In this document: piece by piece, positions 50,991-59,749 of the stretch
How the letters are laid out: each line of letters opens with the position of its first letter
How positions within the stretch are numbered: the first letter of the stretch is position 1
Source: Clostridia bacterium
Lineage (GTDB): Bacteria; Bacillota; Clostridia; Christensenellales; Borkfalkiaceae
Direction of reading: 5' to 3'
NCBI GenBank assembly: GCA_017626305.1
Contig: JAGAIW010000138.1
Coordinates: 62,001 to 126,000, forward strand
DNA: 64,000 nucleotides
The notes under the pieces: generated by a model
Databases searched by the model: none
The model's input: only the letters and a program-made list of their open reading frames with translations
What the model was told of the DNA's origin: nothing
Translations under genes and position numbers: made by a program

Positions 50991-51272
50991 TTAACGCTTA
51001 TCTTCTTGCTCTTCCGATAAAATTTGCCCTACTTCTCGTAAAATAACCAACACGTCTTGCAACGCGCGTAAAGCCGCGTCGCGCTGGTATCGTTTGGTGG
51101 GACGTTGTATAAAGCCTTCACAGGTTTCGTGCTTATCCACGACAATTTGTTTGCGATTGCACCGCCCCATATCCGTTTTATCAAAATGCACGTATCCTTT
51201 GGTATAAAACACTTTATAAAACATGCATTGATAACACCTACGTTTTCGTTCGCTTTGTTCCGTTTCCGACAT
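50991..51272 (-). CDS. Small Cys-containing hypothetical protein
   Basis: A 93-residue soluble protein that I do not recognise. Four Cys (RCYQCMFYK, MGRCNRKQ, HETCEGF) could bind zinc or an iron-sulfur cluster. The C-terminal half is a helix rich in Ala, Leu and Glu (DAALRALQDVLVILREVG). AAGGAAGG stands 8 bases before ATG 51272; an in-frame GTG nine bases earlier is less likely. It faces rubrerythrin and shares its terminator. Cys spacing suggests a structural metal site, but no function can be given. Confidence 0.75.
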   Translation of the reverse strand: MSETEQSERKRRCYQCMFYKVFYTKGYVHFDKTDMGRCNRKQIVVDKHETCEGFIQRPTKRYQRDAALRALQDVLVILREVGQILSEEQEDKR

Positions 51273-51406
51273 AATAATCACCTTCCTTTACTATTTCTTA
51301 CATTATACATCATAATTTTTTAAAAGTCTTTGCATTTAAGAAATCTTGATGAAATATATGGATATTTAAAGGAACTGGCATTTTCGTAAGAAAATTATCC
51401 CTAAAA

Positions 51407-51567
51407 CGTCATTCTGAGTGGAGCAACAGCGTAGCGAAGAATCCCAAATTACGTAAGTCCGTACCGACCTAACGTCATACTGAATGGAGCATAGCGTAAT
51501 GAAGTATCCCTTTATACGAAGTCTGCGATTTTCTTCCATGGGATTCTTCACTTCGTTCAGAATGACG
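51407..51567. repeat. Mosaic inverted repeat, copy R5
   Basis: Two left arms (CGTCATTCTGAGTGG and CGTCATACTGAATGG), each followed by GCGTA and GAAGAATCCC or GAAGTATCCC. Then AAGTCCGTACC or GAAGTCTGCG, CTTCCATGG and a right arm ATTCTTCACTTCGTTCAG ending GACG. It occupies most of the 368-base gap between the small Cys protein and trxA; the rest holds the trxA terminator. Confidence 0.8.
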
Positions 51568-51605
51568 GGTAGAAATAAGCACCTTGAAAAAATGTCCTTC
51601 TGTAT

Positions 51606-51633
51606 TAAAAATACCCGACTTTTCGTCGGGTAT
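51606..51633 (-). terminator. Terminator after trxA
   Basis: Perfect 9-bp stem ATACCCGAC/GTCGGGTAT, 5-base loop, then TTTTTA on the minus strand. Confidence 0.9.
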
Positions 51634-51640
51634 CCTTTGT

Positions 51641-51958
51641 TTACAAATTGTTTTCAACGAACGCCTGCAAGGCTTCGGCAGGGACAAAGCCCAAATGATT
51701 CGCCGCCACTTGTCCGTCCTTAAAAATAAGCACGTTGGGAATGGACGAAATGCCGTACTTGATTGCCGCCGCTTCTTCTTCGTCGACGTTTACCTTGACA
51801 AATCTTGCCCTATCCCCTATCTTTTGGGCTACCGCTTCAAAGGCAGGCGCAAGCATTCTACAAGGCCCGCACCAGCTTGCCCAAAAATCACATACCACGG
51901 GCACGGGGGACGCGGTAATCAGTTGTTCTAATTGTTGGCTCGTTACGTGTTGTACCAT
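51641..51958 (-). CDS. trxA: Thioredoxin
   Basis: Small redox protein that reduces disulfides. The 105 residues carry the active site FWASWCGPCRML (Cys near residues 26 and 29) and the cis-proline loop SIPNVLIFKDG. ATG 51958 has AAGGAG upstream; a reading 6 residues longer is possible but lacks it. It lies 68 bases after hisS, on the same strand. It may read through from hisS or use its own promoter, which I could not place. No thioredoxin reductase gene is near. Confidence 0.95.
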   Translation of the reverse strand: MVQHVTSQQLEQLITASPVPVVCDFWASWCGPCRMLAPAFEAVAQKIGDRARFVKVNVDEEEAAAIKYGISSIPNVLIFKDGQVAANHLGFVPAEALQAFVENNL

Positions 51959-52026
51959 AGTGTTTCTCCTTATCACAAATATTTTGTTTTATTTAGCCAT
52001 TACAGAATGAGTTGAACCCGTAATGA

Positions 52027-53271
52027 CTATAAAAAATATGTTACTAAGTCGTCGAAAGCCACCTTTTCGCTTTCTCCGTTAAGCATATTTTTCACGCTGA
52101 CCGCGCCTTCGGCAAGCTCGTTACCGCCAAGCACCGCCACGTATTTTGCGCCGATTTTATCGGCGTATTTGAACTGCGCTTTAATCGAACGCTCCATATG
52201 GTCGATTTCCGTTTTTACCCCTGCGCTCCGCAAAGCCGCCGCCAAGCCAAACGCTTTTTTGCGACATTCGGTATCCATACCTGCAAGGTACACCGTCGGC
52301 GTTTCGGGTTCGGGTAAGCGCGCGCCCGTTTGTTGCATAACCATAAGCAAACGCTCAATGCCAGCGGCAAAGCCCACGGCGGGCGTAGGCGCGCCGCCAA
52401 GGCTTTGGATAAGCCCGTCGTATCTACCGCCGCCGCATACCGTGCCTTGCGCGCCGATATCGGTGGATACGAATTCAAACACCGTACGAGTGTAATAATC
52501 CAACCCACGCACGATACGGTTATTGATTTCGTACGCAATACCCGCTTGGGTCAAACATTCCTTGACGTCTGCAAAGTGCTTGGCGCAATCTTCGCAAAGA
52601 TAGTCGAGCATGCTGGGCGCGACGGCGTTGATTTTCTTACATTCTTCTTCCTTGCAATCCAAAAGGCGCAGGGGATTTTTTTCATAACGCGTTTTGCAAT
52701 CATAACAAAGTTTGTCCAAATTGGGCGCAAAAAATTCCTTCAAGGCGCGATTATAGTTGGCTCTGCAAGTGGGACAGCCGATAGAGTTGATATACAGCTT
52801 TACCCGTATTCCCAGCTTTTTGAGCAGCGTATCCGCAACCAAAATGGCTTCCGCGTCCGTTTGCGCGTCTTTTGCGCCAAAAATTTCCACACCGAATTGA
52901 TGGAATTCGCGCAAGCGACCTGCTTGGGGGCGTTCGTAACGGAACGCAGGGATAATGTAATACATTTTTGCAGGCAACACGCCGCTGCCCATACCGTTTT
53001 CGATAAACGAACGCACGACCCCTGCCGTCCCTTCGGGTTTGAGCGTGATACTTCTATCCCCTTTGTCCTTAAAAGTGTACATTTCCTTCGTCACCACGTC
53101 GGTGGTTTCGCCGACGCCGCGTTGGAACAGCTCCGTGTGTTCAAACACGGGGGTACGGATTTCGTTGATGTGGAAAAGTTTCGCCGTTTCTCTTGCTACG
53201 CTTTCCACGTATTGCCATTTATACGATTCGTTGGGCAAAACGTCTTTTGTGCCCTTGGGTACGTTGATCAT
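52027..53271 (-). CDS. hisS: Histidyl-tRNA synthetase
   Basis: Class II synthetase that charges tRNA-His. The 414 residues carry motif 2 (FRYERPQAGRLREFHQFG) and the HisRS signatures VRGLDYYTRTVFEF and AVGFAAGIERLLM (motif 3). The C-terminal anticodon-binding domain is about 325-414 (TVYLAGMDTECRKKAF). A four-Cys segment (CPTCRANYN... CYDCKTRYE, CKEEECKK and LCEDCAKHF) is inserted in the middle, as in many clostridial HisRS. It follows hslU by 21 bases; in many Clostridia hisS lies after hemZ instead. I see no T-box. Confidence 0.97.
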   Translation of the reverse strand: MINVPKGTKDVLPNESYKWQYVESVARETAKLFHINEIRTPVFEHTELFQRGVGETTDVVTKEMYTFKDKGDRSITLKPEGTAGVVRSFIENGMGSGVLPAKMYYIIPAFRYERPQAGRLREFHQFGVEIFGAKDAQTDAEAILVADTLLKKLGIRVKLYINSIGCPTCRANYNRALKEFFAPNLDKLCYDCKTRYEKNPLRLLDCKEEECKKINAVAPSMLDYLCEDCAKHFADVKECLTQAGIAYEINNRIVRGLDYYTRTVFEFVSTDIGAQGTVCGGGRYDGLIQSLGGAPTPAVGFAAGIERLLMVMQQTGARLPEPETPTVYLAGMDTECRKKAFGLAAALRSAGVKTEIDHMERSIKAQFKYADKIGAKYVAVLGGNELAEGAVSVKNMLNGESEKVAFDDLVTYFL

Positions 53272-53292
53272 AGATATACTCTCACTTTGCTT

Positions 53293-54600
53293 TTATAAAA
53301 CGTATTTGCGCAGGTTTCTATCGCCCGTGAGCTTTTGCAAATGCTCGTCGACGTACTTCCTGTCGATTTTTAAGGTGAACGTGGGATAATCTCCCCCCGC
53401 GTTAAAGGAAATGTCTTCCAAAAGGTATTCCATAACGGTGTGCAATCTTCTCGCGCCGATATCTTCGGACGTAGCGTTGAGCTCTACCGACACTTCGGCA
53501 ATTCGTTCGATTGCGCCTGCGTCAAATTGCAAATCGATATGGTCCACGCTTAAAAGCTGCGCGTACTGGAAGGTGAGCGAATTTTCCGTTTCCGTCAAAA
53601 TGCGTACGAAGTCTTCCTTTGTCAAGCTATTCAGCTCTACCGAAACGGGGAATCTACCCTGCAATTCGGGAATTAAATCTTCAATGGACGAAACGTGGAA
53701 CGCCCCTGCCGCAATAAACAAAATGAAGTCCGTTTTTATCGGTCCGTACTTGGTTACGACGGTGCTGCCTTCTACGATAGGCAAAATATCGCGCTGTACC
53801 CCTTCGCGGGAAACGTCTGCGCCGCTTTGGTTGCCCTTGCCTGCAATTTTATCAATTTCGTCGATAAACACGATACCGTCGTTTTCCGCGCGGTAGAGCG
53901 CTTCACTCTTAATCGCGTCTTCGTCGACGAGTTTAGACGATTCTTCTTCCAAAACGATTTGGAAAGCTTCTTTGACGGGGAATTTACGTTTTTTCTTCTT
54001 TTGCTGGAACATATCCCCAAAAATACTGCCGATAGAGATTGCCGCGCCGCCGGGAACTAATTCCATGGGCTGGGGATTGTCCGTCACTTCCATTTCGATA
54101 ACGAAGTTATCGTACAAGCCCTTGCGCAAGCCGTCTAACAAATTGTTTTCAAAAACGTCCTTGGCAAGCTCGCCCTTTTCGTCCTTTTTGGCTTCGGCAA
54201 GCGCGCGGACGATTCGTTTTTCGGTAGCAAGCGTCGCTTTGGCTTTGACCTGTTCTTCTTTTTCCGCTTTTACAAGGCGATACGCACATTCCGCCAAATC
54301 TCGAATCATGCCTTCTACGTCCTTGCCCACGTAGCCCACTTCGGTGTACTTGGTGGCTTCTACCTTGACGAACGGAGCTTTGACCAGCTTAGCAAGGCGG
54401 CGGGCGATTTCCGTTTTCCCGACCCCCGTCGGCCCTTTCATGATAATGTTTTTCGGCGTGATTTCTTCACGGATTTCCACAGGCAGCTGCGCGCGGCGGT
54501 AGCGGTTGCGCAGAGCGATTGCCACAGCCTTTTTCGCGTCGTCCTGTCCGATAATATATTTATCTAATTGATAAACGATTTGTTTCGGGGATAAATCCAT
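53293..54600 (-). CDS. hslU: ATP-dependent protease ATPase subunit HslU (ClpY)
   Basis: AAA+ unfoldase that feeds HslV. The 435 residues begin [19 protein letters not shown]. Walker A is [10 protein letters not shown] (about residue 54), Walker B is GIVFIDEIDKIAG, and the I-domain lies between (about 105-235). The pore motif and sensor region DLIPELQGRFPV are typical, and the C-terminus ends in a hydrophobic tail (RKYVL) that docks into HslV. Its ATG overlaps the hslV stop (TAATG). The pair is one operon with trmFO and topA upstream. Confidence 0.97.
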   Translation of the reverse strand: MDLSPKQIVYQLDKYIIGQDDAKKAVAIALRNRYRRAQLPVEIREEITPKNIIMKGPTGVGKTEIARRLAKLVKAPFVKVEATKYTEVGYVGKDVEGMIRDLAECAYRLVKAEKEEQVKAKATLATEKRIVRALAEAKKDEKGELAKDVFENNLLDGLRKGLYDNFVIEMEVTDNPQPMELVPGGAAISIGSIFGDMFQQKKKKRKFPVKEAFQIVLEEESSKLVDEDAIKSEALYRAENDGIVFIDEIDKIAGKGNQSGADVSREGVQRDILPIVEGSTVVTKYGPIKTDFILFIAAGAFHVSSIEDLIPELQGRFPVSVELNSLTKEDFVRILTETENSLTFQYAQLLSVDHIDLQFDAGAIERIAEVSVELNATSEDIGARRLHTVMEYLLEDISFNAGGDYPTFTLKIDRKYVDEHLQKLTGDRNLRKYVL

Positions 54601-55190
54601 TATTCGTTGTCCCCCTTACTTTTTTTGGTCTTTTTCTTGGGCGTTTCTTGCACCTGTCCTACCGTTTCCATACGGATATTATCGTTGGTAAACACGCAAA
54701 TTTGCGACGCAATTTTCAACGCTTTTTGCGCAATCGTCGGCGCGTCGTAGTCCGTTTCCTGATACAAAGCGCGCGCCGCCGCCAACGCATAGTTGCCGCC
54801 GCTGCCGATAGCGCACACCCCTTCGTCGGGCTCGATCACTTCGCCCGTACCCGATAAAATAAGCAGGGTGTTTTCGTCCGCCGTAATCATCATGGCGTCT
54901 AACTTTCTGCCGAGCTTATCACTTCTCCAAAGCTCCGCAAGCTCTACTGCCGAGCGCATGAGATTGCCCGAAAATTTATTCAACATACCTTCAAAGCGTT
55001 CGGTAAGCGCAAACGCGTCGGTAACCGAGCCGGCAAAGCCCAAAATAACTTTACCCCCGAAAATGCGGCGTACCTTTATCGCCGTGTTTTTAAAAATGAC
55101 CGATTCTCCCATGGTGACCTGTCCGTCACCGGCAATCGCCGTCACGCCGTTTTTCTTGACGGCGCAAATGGTCGTACCCCTAAATTCCAT
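54600..55190 (-). CDS. hslV: ATP-dependent protease peptidase subunit HslV (ClpQ)
   Basis: Proteasome-like threonine protease. After a short propeptide MEFRG, the mature enzyme would begin at Thr6 ([19 protein letters not shown]). [15 protein letters not shown] and [16 protein letters not shown] are family blocks. At 196 residues it is about 20 longer than the E. coli form; the excess is a C-terminal Lys-rich tail ([14 protein letters not shown]). Thr nucleophile, rather than the Ser used in Bacillus ClpQ, is the ancestral form. Translation is coupled to hslU. Confidence 0.97.
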   Translation of the reverse strand: MEFRGTTICAVKKNGVTAIAGDGQVTMGESVIFKNTAIKVRRIFGGKVILGFAGSVTDAFALTERFEGMLNKFSGNLMRSAVELAELWRSDKLGRKLDAMMITADENTLLILSGTGEVIEPDEGVCAIGSGGNYALAAARALYQETDYDAPTIAQKALKIASQICVFTNDNIRMETVGQVQETPKKKTKKSKGDNE

Positions 55191-55208
55191 TATGCTATTC
55201 TCCTGTCG

Positions 55209-56528
55209 TTAGTCTTTACAAAGCTTTTCTATTGTTTCCAACGCGCGCACCGCCATGGCTTTATAGCGTTCCTTTTTATCCCGTATGCGTACGGGCATAG
55301 GCGTTAAAATGCCGAAGTTGGCGTTCATGGGCTGGAAGTCCTTGGTCGGCGTAGAGATATGCGTTTGCAACGCGCCGCAAACGGTGGTGTCGTCAAACCG
55401 TCTTATCTCTTTTCCCTGTATTTCGTCTACGATAGCGATTGCCGCAAGCAATCCGCTTGCCGCGCTTTCTACGTATCCTTCCACACCCGTGATTTGTCCT
55501 GCGAAGAAAAGCTTTCTATTATTCTTAAACGCAAATTGCCTTGTTAAAACGTTTGGCGAATGAATAAACGTATTTCTATGCATAACGCCGTAGCGCAAGA
55601 ACTCCGCGTTTTTCAGCGCAGGTATCATGGAAAACACCCGTTTTTGTTCGGGGAATTTCAAGTTGGTTTGAAACCCGACAAGGTTATACGCCGTGCCCTG
55701 CTCGTTTTCCTTTCTCAGCTGTAATACGGCGTACGGACGCGTACCGTCTTCATAGCAAAGCCCTACGGGCTTTAACGTACCGAAACGCAAAGTATCCCTG
55801 CCGCGGCTTGCCATGACTTCCACGGGCATACACCCTTCAAAAATTTCCCCTTTCTCAAACTCGTGCAGGTTAGCTCTTTCGGCGGAAAGTAGCGCGTCGA
55901 CAAAGTCGTAATACTCGTCCTTGGTCATGGGACAGTTGATATAATCTCCCGTCCCCTTACCGTATCTATCCCCCGTAAACGCTTGGGATAAATCGATACT
56001 CTCTGCCGAAACGATAGGCGCGGACGCGTCGAAAAAGTGCAGCTCGCCGCCCGTTTTTTGCTTGATATCGTCAAACAGCTTATCGCCCGTTAAAGGCCCT
56101 GTCGCTACGACGATATACGTATCCCCGTCTTCGTCCACTTCGGGCAAAGACGTTATCTCTTCCGCACGCACCGTCAGGTTTTCACACGAACGCAATTTTT
56201 CCGTAACGTATGCGGAAAATTTGTCCCTATCCACGGCAAGCGCCGCACCTGCGGGGACACGCGTTGCGTCCGCCGCCTGCATGAGCATAGAGCCTAATCG
56301 GCGCATTTCTTCTTTCAAAAGTCCGCAGGCGTTGGCGTAAATATCGTTGCTTTTTAAGGAGTTCGAGCAAACGAGTTCCCCAAAATTTTCACTTTCGTGC
56401 GCGGGCGTGAATTTGACGGGTTTCATATCGACAAGCGTCGTTTTTACCCCGTGCGTCGCCAAATAATACGCCGCTTCGCTGCCTGCAAGTCCGCCGCCGA
56501 TTACGACGGCTTTATATACCTTTTCCAT
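55209..56528 (-). CDS. trmFO: tRNA m5U54 methyltransferase TrmFO
   Basis: Folate- and FAD-dependent enzyme that makes ribothymidine at position 54 of tRNA. The 439 residues begin with the FAD motif VIGGGLAGSEAAYYLA, followed by ESENFGELVCSNSLKS and a Cys-containing catalytic region (FEGCMPVEVMASRGRDTLR). C-terminal AGQITGVEGYVESAASGLLA matches the family. It lies 18 bases upstream of hslV and overlaps topA's stop by one base. xerC, often between trmFO and hslV, is absent. Confidence 0.97.
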   Translation of the reverse strand: MEKVYKAVVIGGGLAGSEAAYYLATHGVKTTLVDMKPVKFTPAHESENFGELVCSNSLKSNDIYANACGLLKEEMRRLGSMLMQAADATRVPAGAALAVDRDKFSAYVTEKLRSCENLTVRAEEITSLPEVDEDGDTYIVVATGPLTGDKLFDDIKQKTGGELHFFDASAPIVSAESIDLSQAFTGDRYGKGTGDYINCPMTKDEYYDFVDALLSAERANLHEFEKGEIFEGCMPVEVMASRGRDTLRFGTLKPVGLCYEDGTRPYAVLQLRKENEQGTAYNLVGFQTNLKFPEQKRVFSMIPALKNAEFLRYGVMHRNTFIHSPNVLTRQFAFKNNRKLFFAGQITGVEGYVESAASGLLAAIAIVDEIQGKEIRRFDDTTVCGALQTHISTPTKDFQPMNANFGILTPMPVRIRDKKERYKAMAVRALETIEKLCKD

Positions 56529-58858
56529 TATTCAAAGTCGTTAAAATTATCAAAATCCTGCAATTCCTGATCGCTTAAAGGCGGCGCTTGAAAAGAGCTA
56601 ACGAACGTGGGCGCGGAAGTTTCCATTTCTTCCTTTGCCGTTTGCGCTTTTACGCGATAGGTGCAATCTTTATTGCTGCAACGCTTAGCCCCGCGCGCGG
56701 ATTTTACCATGGCGCTACCACAGGTGGGGCATTTCTCTCCCGTGGGGACGTCCCAGCTCATAAACTTACAATCGGGATAGCCTAAGCAGCTGTAATATAC
56801 CTTGCCTTTTTTGGATTTTCTCACCGTCATGGGCGAACCACATTCGGGGCATTTCCCCGCAAGCTTGGGTTCTTCGTCGGACGGCATGGGCGCGGTGGAT
56901 TTACAGTCGGGATAGTTAGGACAAGCCAAAAATCTACCGAATTTCCCGCTTTTTACCACCATGTTTTGTCCGCACTTAGGACAGCGCACGGAAGAAAGCT
57001 CTTCCTTGTTTTCGCTGACGATATTGCGACATTCGGGATAGTTAGAACAAGCCAAGTATTTCCCGAACTTACCCATTCTCCTAAGCATGAAGTGTCCGCA
57101 TTTCGCGCAGGTCACGTCGGTGAGCTCGTCGCCGTAGGTGGACGCTTTGAGCAGATTTTTCTCAAACCCGGGGTAAAAATCTCCGATAACGTCACGCCAT
57201 TCTACGCCGCCGTCTTCGATATCGTCTAATTTATTTTCCATGCCTGCCGTAAAGCCTACGTCCATGACGTCGACGAAACACTTCACCAGCATATCCACTA
57301 CGTCGTACGCAATCGGCGTGGGGAACATATACTTCCCGTCCTTTTTTACGTACTTTTGCATGAGCTTGGAAATAATCGTTGCGTACGTAGACGGTCTGCC
57401 GATTCCCTTTTCTTCCATGGTTTTAACCAAGGACGCGTCGGTGTAACGCAGGGGCGGTTTGGTGAATTTTTGTTCCTTTTGCATTTTGGTTAAATCCAAA
57501 ATATCCCCTTCGGCAAGCTTAGGAAGGAGCTTGGACGTATCCACGCCGTCTTCGTCGTCCTTCTTTGCCGAAACGTCTTGATATACGGCGGTAAACCCTG
57601 CAAAGAGCAGTACCTTACCGCTTGCCTTAAAGATATAACCGCTGTTGTCAATTTCCATTTGCGCGCTGTTATACTGCGCTTCGGACATTTGGGACGCCAA
57701 GAAACGTTCGTACACGAGCTTATACAAAAGATAGTGTTTTTTATCCAAAAGCCCTTTTGCTTTGTCGGGCGTCATATCCATATCGATAGGACGAATGGCT
57801 TCGTGCGCGTCCTGCGCGCCTTTTTTGGACGCGTAGTAGTTGGGCTTTTCGGGCGCGTATTTATCCCCGTAGATACGGCGAATTCTATCCAGCGCCTTTG
57901 CCTGCGCTTCCTTGGAAACGCGGACGGAGTCGGTACGCATATACGTGATAAACGCGATATGGTCGCCGTTTTCCGTTTCCACACCTTCGTACAGGTGCTG
58001 AGCAAGCGTCATGGTTTCGGGCGCGGTAAAGCCGAGTTTCGTCGACGAATCCTGTTGCAACGACGACGTCGTAAACGGCGCGGGCGCGTGCGATTTGGTA
58101 ACGGCGTTTTTCACCTTGACGACGGTGAATTTGCCTTTGGTGATTTCGTCCAAAACCTTTGCTGTTTCTTCGGCGGAAGAAGGCTTATATTTCTTCGTGC
58201 CGCGCTTTTCCAGCATAGCCTTGAAAGGCGCGTGCGCTTTGGGAATATCTTGCAGCTCTGCCGTTAAGTTCCAGTATTCTTCGGGTTTAAACGACGTGAT
58301 TTCCCGCTCTCTTTCCACAATCAAACGCAGGGCGACCGACTGCACTCTGCCCCCCGAAAGGGTGCGCTTGCCGCTGCCGTTTTTATCTTCGATTTTATGG
58401 TTGAGCAGCGTAGAGAGCTTATACCCCACCAAGCGGTCTAACACACGGCGCGCTTGCTGCGCGTCTACCAAGTTATAATTGATAGGACGGGGCGAACGGA
58501 GCGCCGCTTCAATGGCGCGGGGAGATACTTCGTTGAATTCGATACGGTTATCCCCATGTTCGTCCAAGCCCAAAACCGTTTGTAAATGCCATGCAATCGC
58601 TTCTCCTTCTCTATCAGGGTCGGTTGCAAGATAGACTCTATCCGCGCGGCGGGTAGCGTCTACCAAACGACGAATGACGTCTTCCTTGCCTTCGGAGTTC
58701 ACGTAGCGCGGCTCGAAACGGTTTTCGATATCTACGCCAAGCGTATGCACGGGCAAATCGCGAATGTGTCCCGCCGAAGCGTCCACACGGTATTTGCCTT
58801 TGAGATACTTGGAAATGGTTTTCGCCTTGGAAGGCGACTCTACGATAATTAAATCCAT
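56528..58858 (-). CDS. topA: DNA topoisomerase I
   Basis: Type IA topoisomerase that relaxes negative supercoils. The 776 residues contain the Toprim domain (1-140, IVESPSKAKTISKYLKGKY and ATDPDREGEAIAWHL). The active-site Tyr is in FITYMRTDSVRVS (about residue 307). The C-terminus has four zinc ribbons with CxxC pairs (CAKCGHFML, CPKCGQNMV, CPECGSPMT, CPTCGSAMV; about 590-745). It follows dprA by 39 bases and overlaps trmFO, the common order in Firmicutes. Confidence 0.98.
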   Translation of the reverse strand: MDLIIVESPSKAKTISKYLKGKYRVDASAGHIRDLPVHTLGVDIENRFEPRYVNSEGKEDVIRRLVDATRRADRVYLATDPDREGEAIAWHLQTVLGLDEHGDNRIEFNEVSPRAIEAALRSPRPINYNLVDAQQARRVLDRLVGYKLSTLLNHKIEDKNGSGKRTLSGGRVQSVALRLIVEREREITSFKPEEYWNLTAELQDIPKAHAPFKAMLEKRGTKKYKPSSAEETAKVLDEITKGKFTVVKVKNAVTKSHAPAPFTTSSLQQDSSTKLGFTAPETMTLAQHLYEGVETENGDHIAFITYMRTDSVRVSKEAQAKALDRIRRIYGDKYAPEKPNYYASKKGAQDAHEAIRPIDMDMTPDKAKGLLDKKHYLLYKLVYERFLASQMSEAQYNSAQMEIDNSGYIFKASGKVLLFAGFTAVYQDVSAKKDDEDGVDTSKLLPKLAEGDILDLTKMQKEQKFTKPPLRYTDASLVKTMEEKGIGRPSTYATIISKLMQKYVKKDGKYMFPTPIAYDVVDMLVKCFVDVMDVGFTAGMENKLDDIEDGGVEWRDVIGDFYPGFEKNLLKASTYGDELTDVTCAKCGHFMLRRMGKFGKYLACSNYPECRNIVSENKEELSSVRCPKCGQNMVVKSGKFGRFLACPNYPDCKSTAPMPSDEEPKLAGKCPECGSPMTVRKSKKGKVYYSCLGYPDCKFMSWDVPTGEKCPTCGSAMVKSARGAKRCSNKDCTYRVKAQTAKEEMETSAPTFVSSFQAPPLSDQELQDFDNFNDFE

Positions 58859-58897
58859 GCTGTATTCCTTTATGATAAACTTAAATTTTTTTCTTGA

Positions 58898-59743
58898 TTA
58901 TACGGGTGCGTAGCGGTTTCCGCCAAGCGCAACCGCAAGCCCTTTTACTTCCAGCGACGAAAGCACCGCCCTTGCCTTGAATACGGGCACGCCCGATTTT
59001 TGGGATAACGCCGTGATATGCTCTTCCGCGCTATCTTTTAAGGCGGCAAGCATTTTTTCTTCGTCCGTAGTTAATCGAATGGTTTGTACTTTCTTCTGTA
59101 AGGATATCCCCATCTTTTGCGCTACGTCTTCCGCCGTTTCGGTGAGATACGCGCCCGTTTTGATAAGAGCGTTACAGCCTGCTCCGCAGGCAGAGCCAAC
59201 CGTATAAGGCAGCGCAAATATAGGTTTTTCGTATTGTCTTGCGTACTTTGCCGTAATCAACGCGCCGCTCTTTTCCGCCGCCCCGACGACGAGCGTGCCT
59301 TCGCTAAGCGTTGCCAGCAGCTTGTTGCGGTACTCGTAAGAAAAGGTGCGCGTGGGCGTATCGGGCGGATAGGGTGAAAGGAGCAGTCCGTTTTGCATAA
59401 TTTGTTGCATCATGCGGTAATTGCTTTGGGGCATAGCGGACATGCCGCCTGCTAAAATACAAATCACCTTCCCGTTTGCGCTAAGCGCGCCTTCCACCGC
59501 CGCAGTATCCCCACCGTCCGCCGCGCCCGATACAATCGTATAAACGGCGGAAAGCGATTTGGCGATTTCCCCTGCCGTTTTCAATGCCGCAACGGGCGTT
59601 CTGCGCGAACCGACGATCGTAAATTTTCTCGTTTGTAACAAGGAAATATCCCCTACGCACCAAAGCGTTTGCGGCGCGTCGGGCAGGGAAAGCCATTCCT
59701 TGGGATAATATGGGGAATTCGTCAAAATCGATTGAAGTTGCAT
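58898..59743 (-). CDS. dprA: DNA-processing protein DprA
   Basis: Protein that loads RecA on incoming single-stranded DNA during natural transformation, and is widespread in bacteria not known to be competent. The 281 residues cover the Rossmann core: FTIVGSRRTPVAALKTAGEI, SGAADGGDTAAVEGAL, ILAGGMSAMPQ and FSYEYRNKLLATLSEGTLVV. A C-terminal winged-helix domain follows (about 215-281). The N-terminal SAM-like domain is short. The common SGxAxGID motif reads SGAADGGD here. It is followed by topA and preceded by comM. Confidence 0.94.
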   Translation of the reverse strand: MQLQSILTNSPYYPKEWLSLPDAPQTLWCVGDISLLQTRKFTIVGSRRTPVAALKTAGEIAKSLSAVYTIVSGAADGGDTAAVEGALSANGKVICILAGGMSAMPQSNYRMMQQIMQNGLLLSPYPPDTPTRTFSYEYRNKLLATLSEGTLVVGAAEKSGALITAKYARQYEKPIFALPYTVGSACGAGCNALIKTGAYLTETAEDVAQKMGISLQKKVQTIRLTTDEEKMLAALKDSAEEHITALSQKSGVPVFKARAVLSSLEVKGLAVALGGNRYAPV

Positions 59744-59749
59744 AAATTG

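Noticed and set aside
52330-53298. A 322-codon plus-strand open frame
   Set aside because: It is opposite hisS, whose motifs are clear; the frame is open only because of codon bias.
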